64,000 nucleotides of DNA from Ananas comosus (taxonomy: Eukaryota > Streptophyta > Magnoliopsida > Poales > Bromeliaceae), in contig NC_033626.1 of assembly GCF_001540865.1 (NCBI RefSeq), forward strand, positions 14,513,422-14,577,421. The letters are read 5' to 3'. A program made the position numbers and the translations under genes. Below the pieces are notes generated by a model, which saw nothing but the letters and a program-made list of their open reading frames with translations, was not told where the DNA came from and ran no database searches. Positions 22,325 through 33,130 of this stretch are shown here, one piece after another. Positions within the stretch are counted from its first letter, which is position 1, and each line of letters opens with the position of its first letter.

Positions 22325-25003
22325 GCGTGAGATGTAATGCGGTGCTAGAGTGGCCTTACGTGGGCCAAATGCGACACATATGTTTAAACGGGAAGAAGAG
22401 TAGCGAGAGGGAAAGTGATAAGACGGTTGAGAACGATGTATTGATCTATTAGATCAGATCGATGTTACATGGCTGGCCGGGATGGAGTTGGATTGGGCTC
22501 TCAATTATTCACGTATCATATATACGGACTCGGAACGGTTGCTACTGCTAATTAGTTGGGTAGTGAAGGATCAGGCAAGAAATGCCGTTTTTATTTATTT
22601 TTATTTTTTTTTAAAGAAAGATCGAGGGCAACTATATATTCGCTTCATTTAATAATAATAATAAAAAGCTGTATTATAGAAATATTGTATTATCGATCAT
22701 CATCGTCGTCGTACTCGCACCAGGGGCCAATCGACGGCGAAGATCAGATCTCACGTCCATCGTTGGCTTGGTGGACACGCCACCTCGTGCAGTGCAGAGC
22801 TAAGGGCTCTCCATAGAGGACCCACCGTGATCTGATTAGGAGTCTCTCTCTACTCTGTACTCGGTGGATCGAGGAGGAGGAGGAGGAGGAGGAGACGTGG
22901 AGAATCCTGAGAGCTTAATTTGAAAGCCTCCTCCGTCCATTAATATATCCTTTTATGTTCCTTTCCAATTAAGCGATAAACCAGCTCCATGCACCCGGTG
23001 TAAGCATACATTACTAATTCCTGCGCCATAATTTGTTTTTGTTAAGAACTAATGGCTTGGAACGAAATTTAATTTTATAATAATAAATACGATCTGAGAC
23101 ATCTTAAAAACTCTTATACAAAAAGCTCGTAATCTTTTGAAAACTTAAAAACACCGGTATAAAAAGATACCAAAAACCAATTGTATAAAACTAACTATTA
23201 TTTCATTTTATGATAAAAAAAAAGGTATTTAAAATTATTGTCATTAATTGCATAATACATCTAATCTAATGCATTAAAGTTTTATTTAAATATGTATATA
23301 GTGGGGTTAATTAGTCGTGCGGTGCATGAGATTTAAGGGTACACCACGTGTAAGGAATAATTTCTAAACCTTCCTTTCGCACGTCGTGTTCTAGTTAATA
23401 GTTAATAATAAATTATTTTAAAGCCCGGTATAAATTAAGTACACGCACTGAAACGTCAGTGTGCGTGGCTCTTCCAATTTTCTAACACGCCATTGATGGG
23501 GGTGACGATATTAGGATAAACTAGTCTCGATTGGGATGTGGGATTAATAGTAAGCTACACCGGTCGGACTTCGGAGGTGGGTGGAAGGGATTAGTTTAGA
23601 TTAATTGGGGAGCCCCGTGAGTCCGTGACCGCGCGTTTCAAAAGATCGATAACGCCGCCGTTCAATGGAGATCACTTTCCCGTTTAGTGTCCCTTCATAC
23701 GCTAGTAGGTGTCGTTCTCTACTAATCGGATCACGACACGTAGATGTCGACGTAATTAATGTAGACGTTGTTTTTCATCCCGGTCCACAATATTCTACAT
23801 TTCTACTCATTTGCTGTGGATATATAATTCTACCAATAAATCATATATTTTCTACTCTTTTTTTTTTTATAAATAAAGAAAAGACTTTTTCCTTCCCAGT
23901 CTGATCTATAGTTTCCTGACTTTTACAGCAATATATTTTTTATTTTTTGTTTGTGGATTTAACGTAGGTAATTTTTTTTTATTTTTTATTTTTTACACTT
24001 TCTACGTACATATCTCTTCCCACCTCGATCTCGGCTTCAAGGGCAGAGCGCTCTTTCGAATGAGCGTGCAGGCATGCACTTCCCTGAAGTCCGTGGAGTT
24101 GCGCACAACACTCAAATGGAGGAGGACACATTATTTTAGCATCCGAATAAGCTTAAAGATAATAAATACACCCCAGCTAGATTAAAGTGGGCAATATCTG
24201 GTGTTAATTAAGCAGAACATTATTGTTTAATTTGTTTTAACACGTTGGTTGCAGAAGACATGCACCAGCTCTGCTTTCCAGTTTTTTCCCTTTTTTTAAT
24301 TTTTTTTTTTATTTTTTTGGCTATTTTTGTCATCATGCACGTTGGATCGTCTGGCAGAGAGCTAGTACAGGGTTCGTGACCTGATCTGTACGTCTGCAGC
24401 CTTTGTTTCTAAGCGCTCCGGGAAAGAGAATACAAAATCTCTTTATAATATCGTCTGTGTTTGCTCAACCCCATGTCTGTGTTACTGTCTCTGGCAAAAG
24501 GCGGCGGCACACGTGTACGTGACACGCGGAAGTAGAGATCAGAGGAGGTGTTGTGGCGTCTTAACACGTGGCGGCGTGAGGGAACGGCGCGGATTTGGGA
24601 TCGCTCGGTGCATGCATCAGAGTCGGAGTCGGAGTCGGAGTCAGCATCAGCGGTCGGTTGATGAAATTGATGGGTGGTTCCGTGGCGCGTTTCGAGATGG
24701 ATCTGATCTGACGGTCCGCAGGCACGCGAATTGCGAAATGAGACGCTGTCTCACACTCTCACTCACGCAGCAGCAGCAGGCGCGCCTTTTTGGGCTCATC
24801 GATCTCTTCGGTGGTGGGTTGGGCCATACTGCTCAAACGACGTCTGCATGACTACTTGTGTATGCAGTTTTTGAGGGCCGAAACTATGAGTTCATGAAAC
24901 GGGCCTGCACCGTTCCCCTTACACGATGAACGAGCTCCTTTTAAGATTAACCTATAAAAACGAGTTAGCTTGAAGGAAAGGTCAAAGCCCAGTGTGCTCT
25001 CTT

Positions 25004-25186
25004 TTTTTCTTTTTTTTTTCTTTTTTTTTTTTTCTTTGAGAGAGAGAGATAAGTAGTACGCTACCTGTTTCGTTTATTTTATTTAGAAATAAATTTAGTT
25101 GAAAATGTGAATCAATTAGGATTCGAATTTGGGACCTCTAATATCAACCACCAAATCTTTTACCACTTGCTCTAGGGACAGTCGGT
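25004..25186 (-). mobile_element. SINE-like retroelement copy 6 with perfect 15 bp target-site duplication
   Basis: Reverse-strand copy. The A tail appears as interrupted T runs at 25004-25036; a GAGAGAGAGATAAGTAGTACGC 3' end, the B box region (GGATTCGAATTTG on the plus strand) and the head CTAGGGACAGTCGGT follow. The flanks are identical: CCAGTGTGCTCTCTT at 24989-25003 and 25187-25201. This is direct evidence of target-primed insertion. Confidence 0.88.
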
Positions 25187-25428
25187 CCAGTGTGCTCTCT
25201 TAAGTCAAGTGGCAAGTTGGATCGCTGCATCACTAGTGTGTTTATTAAGTAGGGACATTCCAGCCCTTAGGCAACCGAAAAAGAACATATATAAATAGCT
25301 AGTGAGGATTCTTGGAACAAAGCCTACAATTTATTATTATTATTTTAAGTGAAAGCCACCTTGTCTAGATTGGTCCATTATACGTTACCACATTTGTCAT
25401 ATCATCTAAATTGTCTGAATTATGTGAG

Positions 25429-25479
<51 letters not shown>
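25429..25479. repeat. TA dinucleotide microsatellite
   Basis: About 25 uninterrupted TA units. Confidence 0.95.
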
Positions 25480-25482
<3 letters not shown>

Positions 25483-26091
25483 CAACGAATATAATTATAT
25501 GTACCAATGGACTTGTACGTACTTAAATGTTAATGGGTTCAAATAGGTGTGTCATACTCATGTTTACGAGGGTTTAGGCTCCACCGGATTTTCTTGTACA
25601 TACAAATTACCAGTACTATTTTAGGGTCAAAGAAGGTTAATTTGCAAAGTAGGTTAGAAGATCAATGTCATAGATACCGAGCCTAGTTTCCGGAGCTTCC
25701 TTGGTGCATTACTCATTTGAGCCAAAATTCAAACTAAATCATGCATTTATTTGGTACCTTCATTATCTCAATGCCTCTATAGCTAAGAAAATCATAATCA
25801 CTTGTCATCACCCCGGAATTCAGTCCACTCTCCTAACTAAATTTAATGAATTGTGACATCAGTTTCCCTTGAATTTCTTTCCTTTTTTGTCTTTTTGGTC
25901 GGAGCATGCAGCTTAATAATTGAGTTGGGTTGCTCTCTTTGTCTCCATATATATCATACAAAATAATTGTATGATTCTTCAACCGATGGCACCTAACGTA
26001 TGCAGTCGTCGACAAAAGATTTAACATTTGATACCTGAGATATCAAGTTTGAAGTCTTATTATTTTTTCTTGCTGATTTTTTTTCGTAAAA

Positions 26092-26248
26092 TTTTTTTTT
26101 TATTTGAGAGATAGATAGCACGCTACCCGCTTCGTTTTATTTTATTTAGAAATAAACTTAGCTGGAAAATGTAAATCAACTAGGATTCGAACTTAGGTCT
26201 CGTGTACCAACCACCAAACCCTTTGTCACCTGCTCTAGGGACGGTCTG
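26092..26248 (-). mobile_element. SINE-like retroelement copy 7
   Basis: Reverse-strand copy close to consensus (GATAGATAGCACGCTACCCG, AACTAGGATTCGAACTTAGG, CTGCTCTAGGGACGGTC). Flanks TTTTCGTAAAA and TTTTGTAAAAA may be an imperfect target-site duplication. Confidence 0.75.
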
Positions 26249-26576
26249 TTTTGTAAAAAAGATTGAATGAAGCATATATAGCTTTATAGGATCAGAGTAT
26301 TATTCGGACATAAAAAGAAAAACATATCTGGATAAGATCGAGGTGGATGGACTGTCTAGCTAACGAACTAATTAACAACTCCGATACATTGGAATAATTG
26401 TCTACTTGTTGTGAGAAGTAACCACCACGATTTAGTAAATAAATAATGCAATGGCAATGAGGCTTTTACAAATCCCCCTTTCATTTCGTATTCTTTGTCA
26501 ACTTACACGTATATATATAAATACCACTTATACGTCGACTCTTATATTCTTATATTCAAAAATAAACTCTTATATT

Positions 26577-26737
26577 ACTGACCGTTCCTTGAGCAAGTGG
26601 CAAAGGGTTTGGTGGTTGGTACTCGAAATCCAAATTCAAATCCTAGTTGATTCACATTTCCAGCTAAGTTTTTCTAAATGAAATAAACGAAGCGGGTAGC
26701 GTCCTACCTATCTCTTAAAAAAAAAAAAATAAAAAAA
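26577..26737 (+). mobile_element. SINE-like retroelement copy 8 with perfect 16 bp target-site duplication
   Basis: Plus-strand copy: GACCGTTCCTTGAGCAAGTG head, CAAATTCAAATCCTAGTTGA (mutated B box), AAATAAACGAAGCGGG-like 3' part, and an A-rich tail. The flanks AATAAACTCTTATATT are identical at 26561-26576 and 26738-26753. Confidence 0.88.
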
Positions 26738-27054
26738 AATAAACTCTTATATTCTATGAGAAAGCTAGTAATCCTGAGGTACAATGTCAAAGAAAACATA
26801 GTGCATGTGTACGACGACAAAGTTATAAGATTAATTAGTAATTAATTAATTGAGTGGTTATTTGAAACCATATGTAATCAATAAGTTTACTTAATTTACA
26901 TTCTCTCCTGGAGTTCTTCTGGGAAAAATGTCTCCGTTTTGACGGGAGAGGAGATGGGAGTTTTGAAATAATTCTGGGGTTTAAATCCGAAATGTGCATG
27001 CATTTATCCTCTAATAGCTAGGCGAAGGAACTGCTTCTCTTTCATTCATATATA

Positions 27055-27291
27055 GGCTTCGTTTGGGATTGCGGGGAGATTGCGTTACGTGCGGTGATCG
27101 AGAAAGTACGTTCGAAAAATACCCTGTTTGTTTCCATACGTAATATTGCGTTCAGCATATCGCGATGAGTTGGTTATGATATATATTTTCTACGATTCGA
27201 CCGGAGAACGCAGAAACATATTCCTATATGCTTTTTTCTCAACTCTATTTTATCTAATAGCGTTAGATAGATCTCAATACCAAACTAAGCC
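27055..27291 (+). mobile_element. DNA-transposon/MITE copy with related termini
   Basis: Begins GGCTTCGTTTGGGATTG and ends CAATACCAAACTAAGCC, which is the inverted form with three differences, so terminal inverted repeats of about 17 bp are present. Flanks are TATATA on both sides. Minus-strand sequence 2700-2920 is a second copy. No coding capacity. Superfamily not determined. Confidence 0.6.
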
Positions 27292-27572
27292 ATATATAGA
27301 TTGAGAGCCAATCAAACCTATAAATAAACTGTGAAGTAATCAAATCTATAATAGTTTGACGTATAATAAGCATTAGCTGATGATCAAATTGATATAGTGC
27401 TTAACATGAATTACTACCGTCGAGCCAAAATCTTATTGAATATTATTAGTTACAAATTGAATCAAACCGAAATTTTCCTATTCCGTTCGATTCAATTTAC
27501 TCACGACTCAGGTTTATTTAAATACATATACATATATTCTAAAATAAAACTGATAAACTGACCGATAAGCTA

Positions 27573-27927
27573 GCGTTTGATTCGGGGTTAGGTGAAAACT
27601 TGTTATTTTATGGATAGAGTTAAATTCAGGGTTAAGGTGGGATTAAAATAATTTTGTGTTTGGTTGAAAATTGGGTTTAGTCCAAATATAGATAAAATAG
27701 TGTTTGGTTAGAGTAGGTGATATAAAAAGGATAGTGGGTAAAATAGTGTTTTGTTTTGTTGGAGTAGTGGGGTGGAGTGGGGTTAGCTAATCCCACCCCA
27801 AATGGGCTATTCCGGAATAACCCATTTGGGGTGAGGTTAACTAACCCCACCTCCCAAATTGGGTATTTGGGAATGATTTTGGGATTAAGAAATTATTCCA
27901 TCCCTTAATCCCGAACCAAACAGATGC
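27573..27927. mobile_element. Tourist-like MITE
   Basis: Left end GCGTTTGATTCGGGGTTAGG and the inverted right end GCATCTGTTTGGTTCGGGAT are related. The centre contains a short perfect-looking palindrome around 'CCCCAAATGGGCTATTCCGG...CCCATTTGGGGTG' (27795-27835) in a G-rich/C-rich inverted arrangement. TA or CTA/TAA flanks fit a PIF/Harbinger- or mariner-type insertion. Non-coding. Confidence 0.55.
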
Positions 27928-29108
27928 TAAGAGAATCGTTTAGCAAGCTGTACATGAGATAAGAGAAGTAGTTGACTTGAATTCGCTCTCCTCACCAACA
28001 AATTAACTTGGGTTAATGCTGGTGTATATATATATATATATATACTTAATTGGTAGGGGAAAATGCATGAGCAGTAGTGAACTGGTAGCAGCATAAAAGG
28101 CGTGTCATAATTTCCTTCGTATTCTTGTGTCGGCAGATTTGAATGAACCAACCCACTCAAAACCCAGCATAAATGCGCCCAGTGGAGCTTCTAATTCTAT
28201 ACATACATTGCGTGTAATGGGTGTGGGATGACTCGCAACCGTGCCTTCTCTTATGAGGAATATTTAAATGGCCCCTACCATTGGATCTCGGCCCATCCCA
28301 ATAATAATTTCTTGGATTCTTTCTCCCAGGAAAAATAATAATAGCAATAATAATTTCTTGGTTTCATCTGGTTGAGGCGTAATTGCTAATAAGAGCATGC
28401 ATGGGAACAAGATCCGCAATTAAATCCATCTATGCGAGAGTCATTAAAGCACACTTTCCCACCCTTTCTCCTGCTTGAGTGCTTGTGCGTTTTCATCTCT
28501 CTTTTTTTAACGCTACATATTTGAATGAGATGCCTATTAATTTCGTGCAAAACGCAACACGTGCGCGAAAAATCCATCGAGAAATATCTTTACTTATTTT
28601 TCAATTATTTTTGTTTCTTTATATTTCCTCAACACTTCTCGCTGAGTTAAATGCAACCAATATAAGATCTCGAGTCTTTTTATAATGGGTCCAAAACTAA
28701 AGTTAAACTTAGAAACATACATCATACTTTTTTTGGAAATCTAAATTGACAGTCAAAAAAAAAAAAAACAAATCACTTTTAATGGGTCCGTTCGTTTATG
28801 TTAAGTCCTTTTCTTCAGGACGGCATCAAATAGGTTAGGTGCATGGATACAAGAATAATATCTCAATCAACATTATGCAAAAGGTCGCGTACCTTGTCGA
28901 AAGTGATGCTGCACTTGTCAATAGGTAAAAAGTGATCTATTTATCATCAAATAGCAAACTATATATTGATAATAAAAGGGAGGGAGAGAGAGAGGGAGAG
29001 ATTTTTATGTAACTACATTTGTCGATGAGTTTGATACCCGCATGAGTTGACTAATCACGCTCGTGAGCTTTTTGTTGGTACATTTATTTCCTACTAATCA
29101 ACGACATC

Positions 29109-29305
29109 TAGGGATGTCAATGGGTGTATGGATATCCAAAATTTTATTCGAATCCGAATTCGAATGAAACGATATATCCGATGAATATGAATATGAATTC
29201 GGATATGAATATAAAAAATAAAAATCCGACGGATATGAATTCGGATATAGATTTTGATTGTACCAGATCCGAATCCGAACCCGATCCGAACACGAATTTA
29301 TTTTG

Positions 29306-29378
<73 letters not shown>

Positions 29379-29641
29379 ATGTTATATTTGAATTTGTATT
29401 TTAAAATTTTAGATTTAATATAATATATTTTGAAATATTGAAAAAAGAAATAATTTTTTTGGGTTCAAATTTTTGAGTTCGGGTTCGGGTTCGGATTTCG
29501 AATTTTTGGTCAGGTTCGGGTTTGGATATGGATTTTTAAAATCCGTCTTGTTCGGGTTCGGATTCGGGTCTCAGGTTTGGAGTCAGGTTCGGGTTTGGAT
29601 TTTTAAAAATCCGCCTCGAATCCCACTCGTTGACATCTCTA
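29109..29641. mobile_element. hAT-like MITE with 8 bp target-site duplication
   Basis: Starts TAGGGATGTCAATGGG and ends with the inverted counterpart (CCCACTCGTTGACATCTCTA). Flanks ACGACATC (29101-29108) and ACGACATT (29642-29649) match in 7 of 8 bases, the length used by hAT transposases. The interior has degenerate CCGAAT/ATTCGG and GGGTTCGG repeats and a TA microsatellite of about 35 units (29310-29374). No coding capacity. Confidence 0.7.
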
Positions 29642-29720
29642 ACGACATTATGCAACCTGGCTCGTCGTTACTCAACGCCGCTCTCTTTACCCTACAAAAA
29701 ATGCTCGAAAATTAATTAAG

Positions 29721-30112
29721 TACTGTTTGGTTCGGATATAAGCAAGAACTAACTATTACAGGAATAGATACAAATATGGGATAAGAAAAAGAGTGTTTGA
29801 ATGAAAATTAGGTTGTTCCCGGAATAAGAATAATTTTAGATAGTTTTATATAGAAAATGGAGGTGTCGGTCGGGTTACGCGAGAACAGTAGTTCTCGATT
29901 ACTTATAATAATTGATTATAATTATTCCCATCAACACCTCCATTTTCTATATAAAACTATCTAATATTTTTCTTATTCCATATTATCTATCTAAACGCTA
30001 TTTTTTTTATCTCCGGAAACAACCCAATTTTTATCCAAACGCTATTTTTCTTATCTCCATATTTGTACCTATCTCTATAATAATTAGTTCTTGTTTATAA
30101 CCAAACCAAATG
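29721..30112. mobile_element. Hairpin MITE with perfect 31 bp inner inverted repeat
   Basis: Outer arms are inverted copies: left TACTGTTTGGTTCGGATATA..., right ...TTATAACCAAACCAAAT, with shared AAGAACTAA and ACAAATATGG blocks. Inner arms 29836-29866 and 29934-29964 are exact reverse complements over 31 bases, around a 67-base loop. Non-coding; likely to fold if transcribed. Confidence 0.75.
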
Positions 30113-31179
30113 GAAATTAGGAAAGAATATTCATGTCGGTCATTATTTGAATTAAAAAATAAAATGATAAGGAATATTTATTAGTATAATTGAGAACTTC
30201 AATGCAGCACTAGTAACTGGAACAGTACATAGTACAGTACATAATATAGATACATCTTCATCTGTTTTACCTCTTCTCAACAAGAGCACACTCTATACCT
30301 CTAAAAAATACTAAATTTAAAAGTTATTTAACATATTTGATGATATATAAAATTTTTTAATTAATTAATATGTACATGATTTAAAATGCTATAAATTCGC
30401 ACCACGATGCCATCCTAAATTGCCGCTGAATAGGACGCACCATTTTTCCTTTAACAATTTACAGATCAGATTTGACATTTGAGAGACAGGAGTATTGCAA
30501 TTAAAACCTTCTCAGGGAATGCATTTATATCCCCACCATACGCCTCAGTTGTGCTCCTCGCACCTACTTCACCAAGCACCCAAGTATATCCAGCACAAGT
30601 TATTCAATTTTTACTAAAATTTCAGTGCAATAAATAGAGAGATGTGTAGCCAACATGGAGTTAAATTGTCCTTTAATAAGAAAAAAATATGGTTTTCTCC
30701 AACTTGCCCATTATCGAGGGAATCCAGAAAAAAGGAGAGAGGAAAAAAAAAAAAAAAGAAAAAGAAAAGGAAAAGAGGTAAAGGGACTCGTGCACCCAAA
30801 ACTAACTGACTTTCTTTTTCTATATTGGAAGATTCGACCGATTATTGGATTTGTTGGTCGATTGCAGCACAATCAATAACATAAGCAAGATTACATGACC
30901 CCACCTATTAATCTAAAGATGGTTAGGAGGGACAGGTTACTGTACTCTCTCAATTGTAAATAAATAAATTAATTAATTAATTAATCAATGGTGTCCTTTT
31001 CCTTGATAGAGCAACCTGCTCCTCATTGCTGAGCCCACTGTCCTTGTCACACCCGCTCGCTGCTCCTCACCTAATGCAAGGACTGGAGCCTAGCGGTGTT
31101 ACGCTAATGGAGTAATGGGTCCTCTTCTTTTTTTTTTTTCTTTATTTTTTTTTTCTTCTTGTAATTTTGTGATTGGGAT

Positions 31180-31295
31180 AGTTTGCATTGTTTTATACAG
31201 TATTCTGTTTCACTCATTGATTGCCCTTCTCTCCTCTAGTTTGCATTGTTTTATACACTATTCTGTTTCACTCATTGATTGCCCTTCTCTCCTCT
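31180..31295. repeat. 58 bp tandem duplication upstream of the DUF547 gene
   Basis: Units 31180-31237 and 31238-31295 differ at one base (ACAGTA versus ACACTA). They begin AGTTTGCATTGTTTTATACA. They lie about 400 bases before the DUF547 start codon and are followed by a poly-T run. Confidence 0.9.
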
Positions 31296-31688
31296 TTTTT
31301 TTTTTTTTTTTTTTTAAGAATCCTTTTTCTCCTTTACTTTTCCTTTGGTGGGTCATCTTCTTTTTCTCGGTGATTTAGTTGTCCAGATGACTGTCAATGG
31401 CATCTATATATCTATCTGTACCTTAATGTTACTTTCCTCCGAGAAATTAGCCCATTGCAGATTCCTGTTGCCGAGAAAGCTCTGAGAGAGAGGGCTCCTT
31501 TCCTGGATCCACCCTAGAGGGCTTTTGCGATTTGCCATTTTGGATCTCCATGTAGTGCAGGACCCTTCTCTCCTTAGCCCAGTATGATTCTGATGCTGTT
31601 TTGGATCCATCCCACATCTGCCGCTGTGTGAAATTGCTCTTCTTCTGATTTATATTCAGTTGGGGGTTGTCAGTTAACTCAAAGAGGG

Positions 31689-33090
31689 ATGAATCACGAG
31701 AGAACAGAAGCGAGGAGGACCAACCGCCTGGAATGTTACACCAGAGAGCGGCATCACCGGAGGTAGATAAGAATGGTTGTTCTTAATTTCTGGTGACTTT
31801 CAGCCTGTGAATTAGTTCGCAAAATAGTTTCAATATTATGAGAGATGCCAGTCTGCTGCAATCTTTTCTAGAGCCATTGTATTTCTCGGATGCCAGTCGG
31901 TAACTCAGTATGAGTGTATTAGACAGCCTCAGGTCAGGTAAGGAATGATTGAACCGTAGTGGGCTGCTGAGCAGAGATAGATGAAAATAGGTGAAGACCT
32001 CCTCATCTGTTGGTAAGAGCAGAATGCTGTTAAAATTAGTCTTTTCACTGCACCGATAAGTAACATCAGTCTACTAGTAAAGGTCGGCAAACACTCGATA
32101 AGTTCCTCAATTTTGTTTACCCGATTTGTATGGATTTCATCCTCCCATTGTTACCCCTTGTATTAGTAGGATTAACGAGTGCATTCTCAGTTGTTTTCAC
32201 AGAAAAATCTGCTACATAGGTTTAGTTTCTTTATTGTGATAGATGCTATCTAGACTCTATATGGGGGGTATCAGTAAAATGATCAGCAGCAGATCCTTTC
32301 CTTGCTGTTTCAATATGTGAATATTGCTTTATGCGGCATGATCGCACCTCCTCATCTGCGATGGTCAGCAGGATACTCAGCATATTGCATTGCCAAAATA
32401 AGGAACAATACAAGAAAATAACAGTTTACACATGTAACTTGCTCGAGAATTCCAACGAACATGACTATCAATCTTTGCTTTACTCGTTCGCTTGTTCCGA
32501 TATGCTTTTCTTATTGTGACTGATGTCGGTTCGACCAATTTTTATTAGTTGAAAATTCAAATGGTTGCTGGGAAAGATGACTTCACTTGATATGCTTTCT
32601 AAGAGTTGATTGAATTAGACATTAGTTATAAGGAGAGAGATGTCATGCACAAGTTTTGGATGTAAAAGTAAAATGTCTCATGCCTTTTTTTTTTTTTAAA
32701 ATCCCCCTCTACTTTTCTTAATTTCTCAATAGGAAGCCTTTTACGCTGGCTGGTTAGCACTCTTTTTCGAAAGTTTATGCTGTTCACTACCTTTTGACCT
32801 GCCTTTTTTATTGCTTTGGATTTGTGAAGTTCGACTACATATGTGCCCTCTTTCTCATGTAATTTTGATCCCTTAACATTGTTATGGCTAATTGGATTAT
32901 TTTACTTTCAGCATATCGGGGAAGCTTGAAAACGTGATGAATATTTCACCTCGTTTGTCATATTACAATCCCGTAAGAGTTCTGCCTATCTTTCCTTACA
33001 TAGTTGTGATTTATTAGCCATTCTATTTAAACAACTTTCTTATTTCTTTGTCACGTGAGGTTCCCACGAAAATTTTAACTGTAATAGAGC

Positions 33091-33130
<40 letters not shown>

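Larger units (their letters stand above)
20578..31688. other. Intergenic region between PLATZ and DUF547 genes, repeat-rich
   Basis: No gene recognised. The first part includes the PLATZ 3' UTR. Contents: CAC and TTC trinucleotide repeats (20785-20817, 21691-21734), a 45-base poly-T followed by CT and TA repeats (22199-22324), SINE-like copies near 25004, 26092 and 26577, a long TA tract (25429-25479), DNA-element or MITE copies (27055-27291, 27573-27927, 29109-29641, 29721-30112) and a 58 bp tandem duplication (31180-31295). The GC-richer stretch 24480-24860 has an open frame but no family resemblance. The DUF547 gene promoter and 5' UTR should lie in about 31000-31688. Confidence 0.6.

Noticed and set aside
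24513..24851. Open frame of 112 codons in a GC-richer stretch
   Set aside because: Sequence is RSRSR/QQQ-type low complexity and resembles no family I know; no convincing promoter or conserved block.
29473..29715. Open frame with FGFGFG repeats
   Set aside because: It is the translation of the degenerate GGGTTCGG repeats inside the hAT-like MITE.
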